NCBI GenBank assembly: GCA_000787465.1
Contig: JSYX01000747.1
Coordinates: 1 to 14,790, forward strand
Reading direction: 5' to 3'
DNA: 14,790 nt
Origin: Thermomucor indicae-seudaticae
Taxonomy: Eukaryota; Mucoromycota; Mucoromycetes; Mucorales; Lichtheimiaceae
The notes under the pieces are model-generated. The model did not search any database, was not told the DNA's origin, and was given only the letters and a program-made list of their open reading frames with translations. Positions 1 through 9,271 of the stretch are shown here, piece by piece (position 1 is the first letter of the stretch; every line of letters begins with the position of its first letter). Made by a program: the position numbers and the translations under genes.

Positions 1-364
1 AAGGCTGATGGGCAACCCTTGGAAGCGGAAGAAACTGAGAACACTGGGTGACCTTGGAACCCCATGATTTCTCTTAACAAAGTCCATTACCTCTGAACGT
101 TTCTTCGTTGCCTCCAGATACCTTACATGCAATGATATATGGTCGACAATTATAGAAACTACGCAGAAACCTAAGTAATTTCATTCGTTTCTGCTAGCGT
201 CATAACATAATGCTCATGGTACATAGGAAATTACTTTCAGAGATGCTTTACAAGACAGACTGTTTTCGTTTAAGAACAATTTTTTCCTTTTTTTTCCTAC
301 CTGACATTAGATAAAAGATGATCCAAGGTTATCTAACAATAAGGTGCTTTTAGGGTGTGGGATG
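1..364. other. Left-edge stretch without a supported gene
   Basis: No gene can be supported here. Plus-strand frame 1 is open from the first base to a TGA at 49-51 and reads as a short acidic tail (ending in residues EAEETENTG), so the 3' end of a plus-strand gene lying off the left edge is possible, but 16 codons are too few to prove it. The rest is AT-rich, with a T-rich run near 280-297. It is the 3' flank of the minus-strand gene that stops at 365. Confidence 0.3.
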
Positions 365-955
365 CTAACGTCGTTCTCGGGCATATCCCGAGCCACCAGA
401 TCCGTCCGTGTCTGTTGCCGTATACGAAGATTGATAATGACGTTGCCGAGGCAGATGTCGATGTGGCAATCGATCATAGCGTGGGAAGGCGTGGTTCCGC
501 TGTTCGCTCGCGGCACCTTCTGTATCACCCTCGTAGCCAGAAGAAGGCGTTGGAATGTCGCGAATTGGATTTGTATCTGACGCTGTAGAGGACGTAGACT
601 CTGACGCAGAAGGTCGCGTGACATTAGCCAGACCAGCTAATGTCAGGTCCCGTTCTTCTTTTGAGAGTGAAGAAAGCACTTGCGCACCTGTGGAATTAGA
701 TGCAAGCGACTGCCTGTCATCTTCCACCATAAAATCAGTTGAGTATGACGTATTGTCAAAAGTCTGCTCTCCATGTCTTGCTGAACGACGCGCACTACGC
801 ACAGCCTTTTTCAACGGCGAAGGCTCTGTTTGTTGCATTTGAGATGCAACCTGGTCATCTTCGTCTTCCTCATCGCCAATCGAGGACATGGATGCCTCCA
901 CACCAGATTCCGATTCATTGAAGCTGATTCCTGCTGAATTTGGCTTTTTCTGCAT
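365..955 (-). CDS. Acidic, Ser/Thr-rich disordered protein, unknown function
   Basis: I do not recognise this protein. Read from the ATG at 955 it has 196 residues and looks disordered. Near the N terminus is an acidic block (GDEEDEDD), followed by a basic stretch (LKKAVRSARRSARH) that could be a nuclear-localisation or nucleic-acid contact site, then Ser/Thr-rich sequence with glycine and arginine at the C terminus (SGGSGYARERR). No enzyme motif, signal peptide or membrane helix is visible. The frame stays open upstream of 955 but without an ATG. A good acceptor (ctcatgcag) ends exactly inside the first Met-Gln codons, so the true start may instead lie in an upstream exon; ATGCAGCTCGCT near 1016 could join in phase through a weak GTGCGG donor. 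An optional in-phase intron within the C-terminal part is also possible. That the frame codes is moderately likely; the role is unknown. Confidence 0.5.
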   Translation of the reverse strand: MQKKPNSAGISFNESESGVEASMSSIGDEEDEDDQVASQMQQTEPSPLKKAVRSARRSARHGEQTFDNTSYSTDFMVEDDRQSLASNSTGAQVLSSLSKEERDLTLAGLANVTRPSASESTSSTASDTNPIRDIPTPSSGYEGDTEGAASEQRNHAFPRYDRLPHRHLPRQRHYQSSYTATDTDGSGGSGYARERR

Positions 956-1197
956 GAGGAAGGGGAAACGACCCAGAAACAGGTTATGCCGACCGCACAA
1001 AAAGAGCGAGCTGCATAATATTGCCCTCGTTTCGCAGGCCGAACCAATTAGCAGGCAGCAATGAACATGGATGCAGTAGCAAAACTATCCTTCTGCTTAG
1101 CTTGCTAGACGTCTTTGCCGCAAATCCTTTCCATAACCTAATTCTACAGTATCCATTCCCTGAAACTCCTGCTTTCAGATTGGTAACGGTACGCTAT

Positions 1198-1203
1198 TTT
1201 ATT
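1198..1203 (-). terminator. Candidate poly(A) signal AATAAA for the PLDc_N-like gene
   Basis: On the minus strand an exact AATAAA lies 45 nt past the TAA stop of the small membrane protein gene. Position and sequence fit a eukaryotic polyadenylation signal. Such hexamers are common by chance in AT-rich DNA, so the call is tentative. Confidence 0.35.
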
Positions 1204-1247
1204 CTTTACGAGCTAAAGCACATGTATACTTTATGGGTAAATTGCTG

Positions 1248-1535
1248 TTAAGCGATAGGCTCATATCGCGCATTGTGTTCAACACGGTTGCTGAACAAGC
1301 TGTGCGAAAATGGTGTTAAAGACGGGTTATAGATATGGTCTCGAACAACTTACAAGTAAATGATGATTCCCACTACTGGAAAGAAAAACACCAAAAGCGA
1401 CCAGCCAAGCTTGCCTGACACAGTTCGGTTTGAGTTCAAGACTTCAAAGATCACAATGAGGTCAATGATCAGGATGATCAGGCCAACGACGCCGCCACTG
1501 TAGGACAGCATGTTCTTGTCCAAAACACCAGTCAT
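1248..1535 (-). CDS. PLDc_N-like small two-helix membrane protein
   Basis: This is a 77-residue membrane protein in two exons: 1535-1354 and 1299-1248, separated by a 54-nt intron (1353-1300) with a consensus GTAAGT donor and a CACAG acceptor. Without splicing the frame stops at once inside the donor; splicing extends it by FLFSNRVEHNARYEPIA. Two hydrophobic helices are seen at about residues 15-36 and 44-62, joined by a polar loop (NSNRTVSGK) followed by GW. The second helix carries FFPVVGIIIYFLF. This pattern, hydrophobic-loop-W-FFPxxGxxxYF, matches the phospholipase D/cardiolipin synthase N-terminal domain (PLDc_N), which also exists as stand-alone small proteins in bacteria and fungi. No HKD catalytic motif is present, so it is not itself a phospholipase. 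Function is unknown; a membrane anchor or regulator is only a guess. The start ATG is the first in the frame. Confidence 0.82.
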
Positions 1536-2958
1536 TATGGATTGGAAGTAATTGTATCTTGTCGAAAGCAGAAAAACAGTGAACGACTACAGGTAAAGGA
1601 GATCAAGGGATTTCAGCTCACAGAAATTGGCCGCCAAGACAAAATGTGTACAAAAACCCATGCAGTCATATGATCAGAAAACGTAACTGCCTGCACATAA
1701 GATGCTTCATGATACAGCATTTCTGTAGCAACTACTACACTTCAGACGGTTTTAAATGGCCAGATCATATGTTGCCATAATGGAGTTCAGTGAACGCCGC
1801 AAAGGACATACATCCTAAGCTGCATCGCCGAATGTAAATGTCGCATGGAACCCGACAAGTTACTAGGGCTGTCGATGACTCTCTAGACAACTTATCAAGC
1901 ATCACGTATATTCTATTCTGATAAACAAGCTCCTGTCAAGGCACCAACTGCTGGATCAAATACGGTATTGGTAACCTGCGTAGGTGTTTTGATCAATTGG
2001 CTGTACGCACTGAGAGTACGCTGTTCATCATTCGAATCCTCGTAAAAATGTACAAATGCAACCTAGTTCATTGTCAACTTTCTTATCGACGGTGACTCTC
2101 ACCCTATACTTTTGTAGGTAAGCAGCTTACTTAGAAGACAAATGATACGTACCAAGCATTTTAAATCGAGATTCTTTAGCTTCACGTTTTTCATTTTACT
2201 ACAACTTAGATGTTGCGTGCTGTCACGAGTTTGTGCTTCCATTATGGCATCCTGCTAAGAAGACACGGCTCAGAGATCGATATTTTTTCGTCTCTTCATG
2301 CGGATTATTCACTAAGAGCGCCGAAGATAGGACCAGTCATGAGGCATAGACTAGTTGGACTCCGAGTCCCGTTTGCTCTCTATAGAATATGTTGTAGGAA
2401 TCTTGTACTCGTTTTAGCGTCATACCCGGTTTTGTGATTGCTCTATACCTGACGCGTATGCCCTTTTTATAGTGATTGAAGACAAAAACAGAAGACAGGT
2501 TGTTTCGCGGTTTGTTTGCCCACCATCTCGTGGCGCTAGATATTTTTATTGCGACCTAGCCATAGTGTAACTATTACTGCAGCGTTTGCATACTTTTCTA
2601 GATACCTGTGTAACACCATCACCTGGCTGTGGTGCAGGCATTATGTTACGTCTGTAGTCACCTTTCTAGTTACAGAGGTAGACTGACAGCGTCATGTGTT
2701 TTGAATTCGGCTAACTAATTGGTGACTGGATGATGACCCAGCGCTGAGCGTTACAAAAATCGAGCAAAAAACGATTCTTGATCCAGTGGTCGGAACGCCA
2801 CGTTTCTCATAAGTAGTGTGGCGAAGTAATCGCCGTTTGCCTTCTCTGGAAGGAGCGGCGCGGCTATACCGCTCGTGTTCATTTAAGAAAGATAAAAGCC
2901 CTGTCCTTTTCTCTTTTGCACTGCACTTTTTTGCTCTTATATACTATTACAGATCAAG
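1536..2958. other. Intergenic region, about 1.4 kb
   Basis: This lies between divergent genes, so it should hold both promoters. I see no open frame with protein-like composition, no tRNA and no long repeat. A 13-bp perfect palindrome (GGACTCCGAGTCC) sits at 2358-2370. Before the plus-strand start there is a pyrimidine-rich run (about 2898-2938) followed by a good splice acceptor (ctattacag, ending 2952), which suggests an intron in the 5' leader of the next gene. Confidence 0.5.
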
Positions 2959-3869
2959 ATGCTCGACAAGAGAGGAAGAAGAGGTGGCCGCTGGGATATC
3001 GACATGTCGGGTAACTGGAACTACTCGGCAGCTGATAACTTTATCGATTACGGTATTGGTTCTATCATCGTTGTTTGCTGCTTGTATATTACTGCGTGTG
3101 CTTTGGTGGCCACAATTAAGAAGCGCGAAGTTCCAGTCTCACGGACTTTATTTACGGTGATCTTTACAAGCGCTTTCTTTGGAGTCGCGAGGGGAGCCAT
3201 TTTGCTGGGTGTCATGGGAGCGGATACTCCGTACGCGGCATATGCTCTCTACGATGCTTCTTCGGTGCTGGATACGATGTTTTCTGCATTTGCCTGGTTA
3301 GCGGGATTCATCACTTTAAAGCGTGCCGCTACCGAAAAGCGGTTAATGGATCGGCAGGGAGGCAAGCCTGGCAATCCAGGGCCTGAACTCATTGCATATT
3401 TCGGATATGCTTGGCCGTTCGTTATGGTGCTGATTATGGTTGCCTTTGTCGTATATGTCTTTGCTGCGTACAACAACAGTTACGGCTATAGCAGCGGCGA
3501 TGCGGGCGTCATGAATGTTTTATATGCTTTCACAGAGTACGGACAATGGGGCAACGCCGTGCTTCTTTTGGTGCTCACAATCTGGCTTCGACATCAGCTC
3601 AAGAAACCGTTCTTCTATTACTGCGTTTTTATGGTTATTGCCGTATTGGCACCACAGTTCTTACAAGTTTGCCGGCCTACGCTTCTATTGGGGTCGACTC
3701 GATACGATACCAAGAGTCGCTTGCCATTGCCTCTTTCGCTGTCATCGATTTCTCCCAGATTATTGCCATTTGGATTGCCGTGTCAAACTATCCAAAGAAT
3801 TGGGCAGGGCCTGCTTACAGCAGCGGCTTTCCAGCGAGTGAACAACAAGGCCCTGCAAGGTGGACGTAA
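2959..3869 (+). CDS. Seven-transmembrane protein with an apparent frameshift
   Basis: This encodes a polytopic membrane protein of about 300 residues that I cannot assign to a named family. From the ATG at 2959, helices lie at about residues 32-52, 62-85, 102-120, 150-170, 185-210 and 217-234. The frame then degrades: after APQF (about 3660) the same frame reads arginine/proline-rich sequence, while the frame one base back continues as LPAYASIG and a clear seventh helix (SFAVIDFSQIIAIWIAV), ending at a TAA at 3867-3869 with a polar tail. A single missing base near 3658-3661 explains this best. The alternative is a 59-nt intron, 3609-3667, with a poor GTTCTT donor, but it would delete the sixth helix. 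The layout of seven helices resembles fungal receptor-like or opsin-like proteins; no retinal-binding lysine or ligand site is claimed. An in-frame ATG at 3004 (MSGNWNYS) is an alternative start, and an acceptor at 2952 hints at a leader intron. Confidence 0.7.
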
Positions 3870-4282
3870 CGATAAACGCATTCTGATCCACACTGTAGAT
3901 GTCTCCTTTAATATGTTATCTATAGCATTGCTAGTATGTAATAGTCCTTTTTTTTCATGCAATAGAAAGTCTGTTCAAACATACAAGCTTCGATTGTCTG
4001 TGGCAGCATCCGTCGAAATGCTAAGAGTCACTCTGATGAAGGAAAGCCAACCATCAAGATTCTGAAAGTTATCGGTATTCACAAGAGTTTAGGAGAAGAT
4101 TCAGAGGCCTTAACCAATATACAGGTGGTGCGTAATAATCTCACATTTAGTACAGCAAGTGCGCATTTTTGTATTCCTGCACTGTTTTCTGCTTGCAGGC
4201 AGGGCAAGAAAATTTTTGCGGAATAAGGTCCCAGGCCAGGTCAATTACTCCAACTTTACCCAATAACCAATTCCTAATTACC
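3870..4282. other. Intergenic region before uS17m
   Basis: It holds the 3' end of the seven-helix gene and the promoter and leader of uS17m. The first-helix frame stays open to 4065 but its composition is unlike protein and it follows the frame break. A splice-acceptor-like site (tctgcttgcag) ends near 4198, so a leader intron for uS17m is possible. Nothing else is visible. Confidence 0.45.
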
Positions 4283-4597
4283 ATGCGGCAAAACTTCGTT
4301 GGCATGGTTGTCAGCAATGCCATGCAGAAGACGGTCAAGGTCAAGGTGACGAGAACCAAACTGCACCCAGTCGTTCAAAAGGTACTCTCTTTTTCACAAT
4401 GTCGACAGCAAAAAGGTCTGATGGAGCCGCTGTCCTAGCTCATTAAAACGCACAAAAACTATCTTGCGCATGACGAGAATCAACTTTGCAAATTGGGCGA
4501 TATTGTACGAATTGAAGCAACCCGACCACTGAGTAAACGAAAGCATTTTGCCGTTGCCGAAATCATACGAAACGCAAAAGAAGCATACAAACAATAA
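4283..4597 (+). CDS. mrps17: Mitochondrial small ribosomal subunit protein uS17m
   Basis: This is a component of the mitochondrial small ribosomal subunit, where uS17 binds 16S-type rRNA. Two exons, 4283-4381 and 4439-4597, are joined across a 57-nt intron (GTACTC...CCTAG) and give 85 residues. The family signature is clear: [20 protein letters not shown] in exon 1, then [20 protein letters not shown] across the junction, and [20 protein letters not shown] followed by HFAVAEI in exon 2. The length fits bacterial and mitochondrial S17. The OB-fold strands are complete and no residue is missing. The ATG at 4283 was chosen because the family alignment begins close to it; the frame is open for 38 codons upstream but the sequence there is not S17-like. 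The stop codon lies inside an AATAAA hexamer. Confidence 0.93.
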
Positions 4598-4598
4598 A
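4593..4598 (+). terminator. AATAAA overlapping the uS17m stop; second copy at 4673
   Basis: The uS17m stop TAA forms the middle of an AATAAA hexamer, and a second AATAAA lies at 4673-4678. The second one is better placed for polyadenylation. It sits only 30 bp from the stop codon of the opposing YTP1-like gene, so the 3' untranslated regions of the two convergent genes probably overlap. Confidence 0.35.
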
Positions 4599-4707
4599 TG
4601 CATTGTTTTATAGACACCATGGAGGAGGGTGAAAGGAACTGTACATTCAAATCGTGGGTGGGGAATATCGGCAATAAATGATGCAAAAAGGGAGATTCTG
4701 AGGGTAT

Positions 4708-6991
4708 TTAGCAGACATGGCTGTCGCTGCTATTGCGTTCACTGCTATAGTATTTGGCTACAGAATGTGAATCGGACGACGCGCTATCTTGCTCATCGTC
4801 ATTATCTATCAACCGGTGATGATATTCTGTCGAAGACGAGGCGGATGCGGCCCGGCGGTGGCTACTAGGATTGCCTTTCTTCTTCCGTACCCTTTCTTTC
4901 CGTCGCCCACTCTCCGTCTTCCTTACGCCTTCTTCGTCTTGCACATAATTTTCTGTTGAGCTTTGAAAACTTTCGACATTGAATGATGCCGGTTCGTCGT
5001 GAAACAACACAGTACGCCGGTGATGGTTCGCCTGCGTCTCCGTCGGTAAACCTGATGACGACATCGGTGGTGATGACGACGATCCAGCTGCGGTCGATGA
5101 GACTGAGCTCCCTATCGAAGCGAAAGAAGCTGCACTACCCGGTGACGTTGCGGAACCATTGGATAGCCATGATTTTCTCGATGACATCACTGTTGTTATA
5201 TCATCAGGTAGAACTCCACCAACACCACTGAAGCCAGACGATGACCGCTCGCGCTGCTTTTTAGCAAAAACCGTAGCACTTTGCTCCTTTTGTGGCTGGA
5301 TGAGAAGCGATCGACGCTTTGCGCGATATTGCGACGGGCGCATTGCAGGTGGATTTTCAGCGCCTCGACGAGTAGGTAGTGACCTTGCCCTTCGAAGATC
5401 ACGTCGCTCTTCATAACGTTGTGCAGCTTCTTGTTCGTATTCATTGCTGCCCGGGATGATATCCGATTCCGTCATGTTCGAGAGTCCAAGATATTCGTAA
5501 TAAGGCGAAGATAAAGGGCGAATGCTCTTATAAATCGTGCACAAAAGGAAAATATATGATGCCCACAGAAAGGCTACAGCAATCGTCACATTGATATATG
5601 TCGAAGGGTCTGCGATGTAATGTCGCACGTGCCCGACCCATTGAACGTTGGCTCCCATCAACATAATACCTGTTGCCATAGCGATAAATGCAGCAAGCAT
5701 ACCGGATAGTATGGTTATTGATGCGAATATAGTCGTGTGTTTGCACCGTGGCGTTCGACCTGTCAGCTGTCGATATGCCGACCGATAACCTGCTGCACGA
5801 TTTGGAAAACCATCTTCCAACTCGTCTTCGGTTGCCGTAAAATTGCCCGACTCGGCGCTGCCAGATGTGCGTGCGAATAGTCGAGGTAAATTATCTGCAG
5901 GTGATTTCCGAAACATGATCTGAACGATTCTCGTGATTGATCCTATTATCATCATATAGCCCAAGGTGGAGTGGATTTGCGAAGTGTACGGATCATTCTG
6001 CGTAAAGCCGGTGATGATAGCTAGATATATTGCCGTAAGGAAAACTAATCCAACGTATGTCATCACATATGCTAAATTCCTTACCGCGACCGGTAAGAAG
6101 TATAATCAAGGCATTAACAATATTCCTCTCTCGCAACGCAGGCATCCACGTCTGGAAGCTGACCATCACAGAAAGAATACCGCCGGCAAACCATAGCAGA
6201 CCAAGATTTAATGCGCGCCAGTTGGAACCAAGAATAGCTGTATCTGTTCAAGCTACTTAGAACCAGTTCCTCTTGAACAATAAAGGGCTTTTTTTATATG
6301 TACCTGAAGCCAGTAAGCAAACGGCACCCCACAGAGTGATGATGGCGCCTTCATAATATTCTGGCGTCGAAGCACGTGGTAATGAGAGGATATTCAAAAG
6401 ATGGAGCAAGGCGCCCGATCCATAGCCCAGGAAGCCGCTTCCCATCATCAAAGGCATTAAACATTGTGCAGAAGAAGACGACGCAGCGCAGCTCTCGGTG
6501 AGGACCAGGGCAAGGAAGACAAGATACGTATAGCCGGTGAGTAGAATGACCCAGCCGAGAATAAGCTGGGCACTTGGTGACTGCATGCGCATCCATAATG
6601 ATAGTTCAGGGTCCAGCGACGAATACGTGGGCAATATTCTGTTGCTGTCAGCTCGTGGATGATATTTTTGGTAAACCGCAAGGCACGCATGTGCCAAAAG
6701 GAGCACAATTAGAGTGTACCCCAGAATGCCGAGAAGAATCCGAACACTACTACTCGTTGCGGTCTCGCCTGTTGCGAGTTGGGCTGCCCATCCGGCAACA
6801 AGTGCAAGCATTGCGAAGCCGAACGCAGCAGCCATGGTATAGAATTGGTATCGTCGATGTTGACGCGCGCCCAGAATAAGCGCGAGTGGGTAGCAGCCGA
6901 AAATTGACAGGGCCATGGACACAACGTGTGTAATTACGGCTGGGTGTTGAAGTGGCGCATTGACGGAGAAAGGTTGCCCAGGTGTGTCCAT
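4708..6991 (-). CDS. YTP1-like multi-spanning membrane protein with long Ser-rich tail
   Basis: Three exons (6991-6304, 6237-6085, 6020-4708) give 717 residues. The introns are 66 nt (6303-6238, GTACAT...ATACAG) and 64 nt (6084-6021, GTAAGG...TCTAG). Splicing restores typical YTP1 sequence: WRALNLGLLWFAGG, SFQTWMPALRERNIVNAL and LLTGRAIITGFTQND, then HSTLGYMMIIGSITRIVQI. The N terminus (HPAVITHVVSMALSIFG) resembles the DUF2427 part of the family and the middle the YTP1 C-terminal domain. About ten membrane helices are seen, including two at roughly residues 350-420 of the mature frame. The last 280 or so residues are hydrophilic, rich in Ser, Arg and Glu, and probably a cytoplasmic disordered tail with many possible phosphorylation sites. 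YTP1 proteins lie in fungal membranes and their function is not settled. The ATG at 6991 precedes the conserved N terminus by about 15 residues. Confidence 0.88.
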
Positions 6992-7031
6992 GACTCGAAC
7001 GCTAATTTTTGTTTGTCTGTGCTCGGAGCAT

Positions 7032-7500
7032 TCACGTTGTATAGTCGGCTTCCGTTGTTCCCCGTTCAGTGACAGACGAGAGAATCGGTGAGATCGTCTT
7101 CAGTGATCGGGTTTGGTGTCTGCTTTTAGGTGACAGGAACCTGGTAAGTAAACAGGAAAAAGACAAGTAATAAAACCACAAGATATAGTTGCTCACCGTG
7201 CACTCTTTTTGTTCTTTTTCGTCGTGGGCCCCAGCTTGTATAAGTGCGTTTCAAGCGCTGTTTGCAACATGTGCCTATTCCAAAAATGGGTTTCATTTCG
7301 CGAGAGATGTAACATCCTCCATGTCCTAATTTTATTGGCTCCACTGATTGCTCTCTATCAATGTTTATCTGAAGCTTTTGGACGTTTTGGTACTGACAAA
7401 CACCTTGTTGTTGACAGTTTCCTGGCAATGCTCCTACCGTGCGTTTCCGTGGTTCCGAAACTTTAACTGAATTCAATACGTCTGAATCAATCCCAGCCAT
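7032..7500 (-). CDS. Doubtful spliced ORF or leader exons upstream of YTP1-like gene
   Basis: I do not recognise this. From ATG at 7500 a possible model uses exons 7500-7438, 7354-7197 and 7140-7032, giving 109 residues, rich in basic residues (for example GPTTKKNKKSAR). The second intron is convincing in itself: 7196-7141, 56 nt, GTGAGC donor and TTACCAG acceptor. The first (83 nt, GTAGGA...GATAG) is weak. The stop lies only 40 nt before the YTP1-like ATG on the same strand, so these exons may simply be the spliced 5' leader of that mRNA, with or without an upstream ORF. An unspliced frame of 124 codons across the same DNA is open too, but its end reads through the intron. Confidence 0.22.
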
Positions 7501-8239
7501 GGATTCTTTTCGCTCAAAAGGCGCGTACGAGCTAACTTTGTGTGGACTATCCAGATGTTACGATATTGCAGAAAAGAATAAGTAGAATCAACACAGTGGC
7601 TCTGTCGTCTGCAGTGGAACACACAGTTTTGAATTTTCGCTTCGTGGAAAAAATGATCTGAATATGCTAACAATAGAAAGCCGTGTGGGGCCTAGTCAAA
7701 TCAGGAAGCATGACCTGGCGTAAGTCATCGAAGTCTTCGTCTGCACTGTTATATCATAGGATTACGACCCATCTGACAGATGCTACAGAGTAAATGGAAC
7801 AAAGAGTGTGTAAGCCTTTTCAGCTACAGGGGTCATTTTACTAGACCTCCATCCAACAAATTCAAGGCAAAAGTTACGAACTACAATACTCAATCTGTCA
7901 TCGATTTTATAGGCTAAGACCTTACATACAATTTCGAGACTGGAAGATTTCTTTGTTGCCTGGATACTCAAGGTGCATTATCAAACGGAGAGGGTCTACG
8001 ATATGAGTCTCTGCAGTGTGAGCAACATATAGACCTTCATTCATTCCTGATTGTATCCCGTGGCGTGAATTAAAAATTATGATCGCAGCCGTCACGTTAA
8101 ATATGTCGTCTCAGCTTAAGGAGCTACTCCCATCGGACCATAAACATTAATAAGTCGTCTTCATACAACAAATGTAGAAAAAGTCTGTCCAAACGGGAAT
8201 CGTCGATGTAATATCATTCTTTTCTCTTTTTCGGGTTAT

Positions 8240-8245
8240 TTTATT
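8240..8245 (-). terminator. Candidate poly(A) signal for the Rieske gene
   Basis: An exact AATAAA on the minus strand lies 29 nt past the Rieske TAG stop, within an AT-rich stretch. Position is typical for a polyadenylation signal. Confidence 0.4.
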
Positions 8246-8273
8246 ATTAAGTATGATACACGTTGCGACGAAT

Positions 8274-9271
8274 CTAACCAATGATGAGCTTATCTTCCTG
8301 GAAGGTGTATTCTGAAGAGAAGAAAGAAATTTAGCGCAAATGGTGCTTTTTTTCTTTTCCTTTCTCTCACTGCTTCGCTTACCAGGAATCTCAAGGTTGA
8401 GAGGAGCGGGGCCCTTACGAATACGACCGGAAATGTCGTAGTGAGAACCGTGGCAAGGGCAATACCAACCGCCAAAATCGCCAGCCTCACCGATAGGAAC
8501 ACAACCTCTGTAGACACACAGTTAATACCGAGAGAACCGAAGGAAGAAGTCCAAGACAACATGTCTTACAAGTGAGTGCAGACACCCAACATGACCAGCC
8601 ATTCTGGTCTCTTGACGCGGTCGGAATCAGCTTGAGGATCACGAAGCTCCTGAATGTTGACGCTGTTGGCTTCGGCAATCTCATCAGCGGTGCGGTGACG
8701 AATGAAGACAGGCTTTCCTCTCCACTTGATGGTGACATTCTTGCCCTCTGGAATGGCATTAAGGTCGACCTCAGCCTTGGCCAAAGCCAACACATCTGCA
8801 GACGCGGACATGTTGGCCAAGAAGTCGCTCACGGTCGCCTGTGCACCGGCAGCACTGATCAAGCCCGTGGTGCCGACCATCATGTACGCAAACGAACGGC
8901 TGGTATCGCCCGAAGTGTTCTTTTTGTACTTTGAAAAGTCGGGAATGGTCGTCGTGTGGTTGAGTCGCTTTTGGAAATCGTGAATCGGACTCACTGTAAA
9001 ACAAGGGTGCACTGTCAGAAGCTATAAATCTCGCGTAAAAATACATGAGACAAATTGTACCGTTCACCGAGGTACGACTAACAAGACCACCGGACGATCT
9101 TTGCTTCAGAGAAGAGCCAAGCAAAGGCTGGCTAGGACGTTCTTCGTGATGGCTCGAAACGCTGCCGGCCGACACACTCAGCACCTTTTTCAAAGCAGGC
9201 GCAGAGGCAGGCACATTGACGTAGGAACGATTGGCAACCGCCGACGCAAAGGTGCGCGATAAAGAGGCCAT
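8274..9271 (-). CDS. RIP1: Rieske iron-sulfur subunit of cytochrome bc1 complex, mitochondrial precursor
   Basis: This is the [2Fe-2S] subunit of respiratory complex III, which carries electrons from ubiquinol to cytochrome c1 in the inner mitochondrial membrane. Four exons (9271-9061, 8993-8570, 8507-8383, 8311-8274) give 265 residues; introns are 67, 62 and 71 nt. The first 70 or so residues are a basic, Ser-rich mitochondrial presequence. The single membrane anchor is at about 102-124 ([20 protein letters not shown]). Cluster box I CTHLGC is at 209-214, split by an intron inside its Leu codon, and box II CPCHGSH at 228-234. By family rule Cys209, His211, Cys228 and His231 bind the cluster and Cys214-Cys230 form the disulfide. 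The last 13 codons ([12 protein letters not shown], stop) are on a tiny final exon. All key residues are present. Start: the ATG at 9271 is the first in frame; a GTG two codons upstream is not a likely start. Confidence 0.97.

Larger units (their letters stand above)
6992..8273. other. Region between YTP1-like and Rieske genes
   Basis: This should hold the YTP1-like promoter and the 3' flank of the Rieske gene. Apart from a doubtful spliced ORF at 7032-7500, nothing supports a gene; the stretch 7501-8240 is AT-rich with many stops in all frames. No tRNA or repeat is visible. Confidence 0.45.

Noticed and set aside
2010..2050. tRNA T-loop-like sequence TTCGAATCC near 2031
   Set aside because: No matching acceptor stem, D arm or anticodon arm could be placed around it.
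2210..2437. 75-codon plus-strand frame in the 1.4-kb gap
   Set aside because: No protein-like pattern or family motif, and length is within chance for this base composition.
3609..3667. 59-nt intron to explain the frame change in the seven-helix gene
   Set aside because: It is in phase but has a poor GTTCTT donor, no stop inside, and would delete a clear membrane helix; kept only as an alternative.
6992..7010. TTCGAGTC on the minus strand beside the YTP1-like start, like a tRNA T loop
   Set aside because: No paired T stem or acceptor stem, and it overlaps the leader of a sure gene.
8290..8562. Separate 90-codon minus-strand frame over the Rieske 3' end
   Set aside because: It is a shadow of Rieske exon 3 that reads through two introns in the wrong frame.
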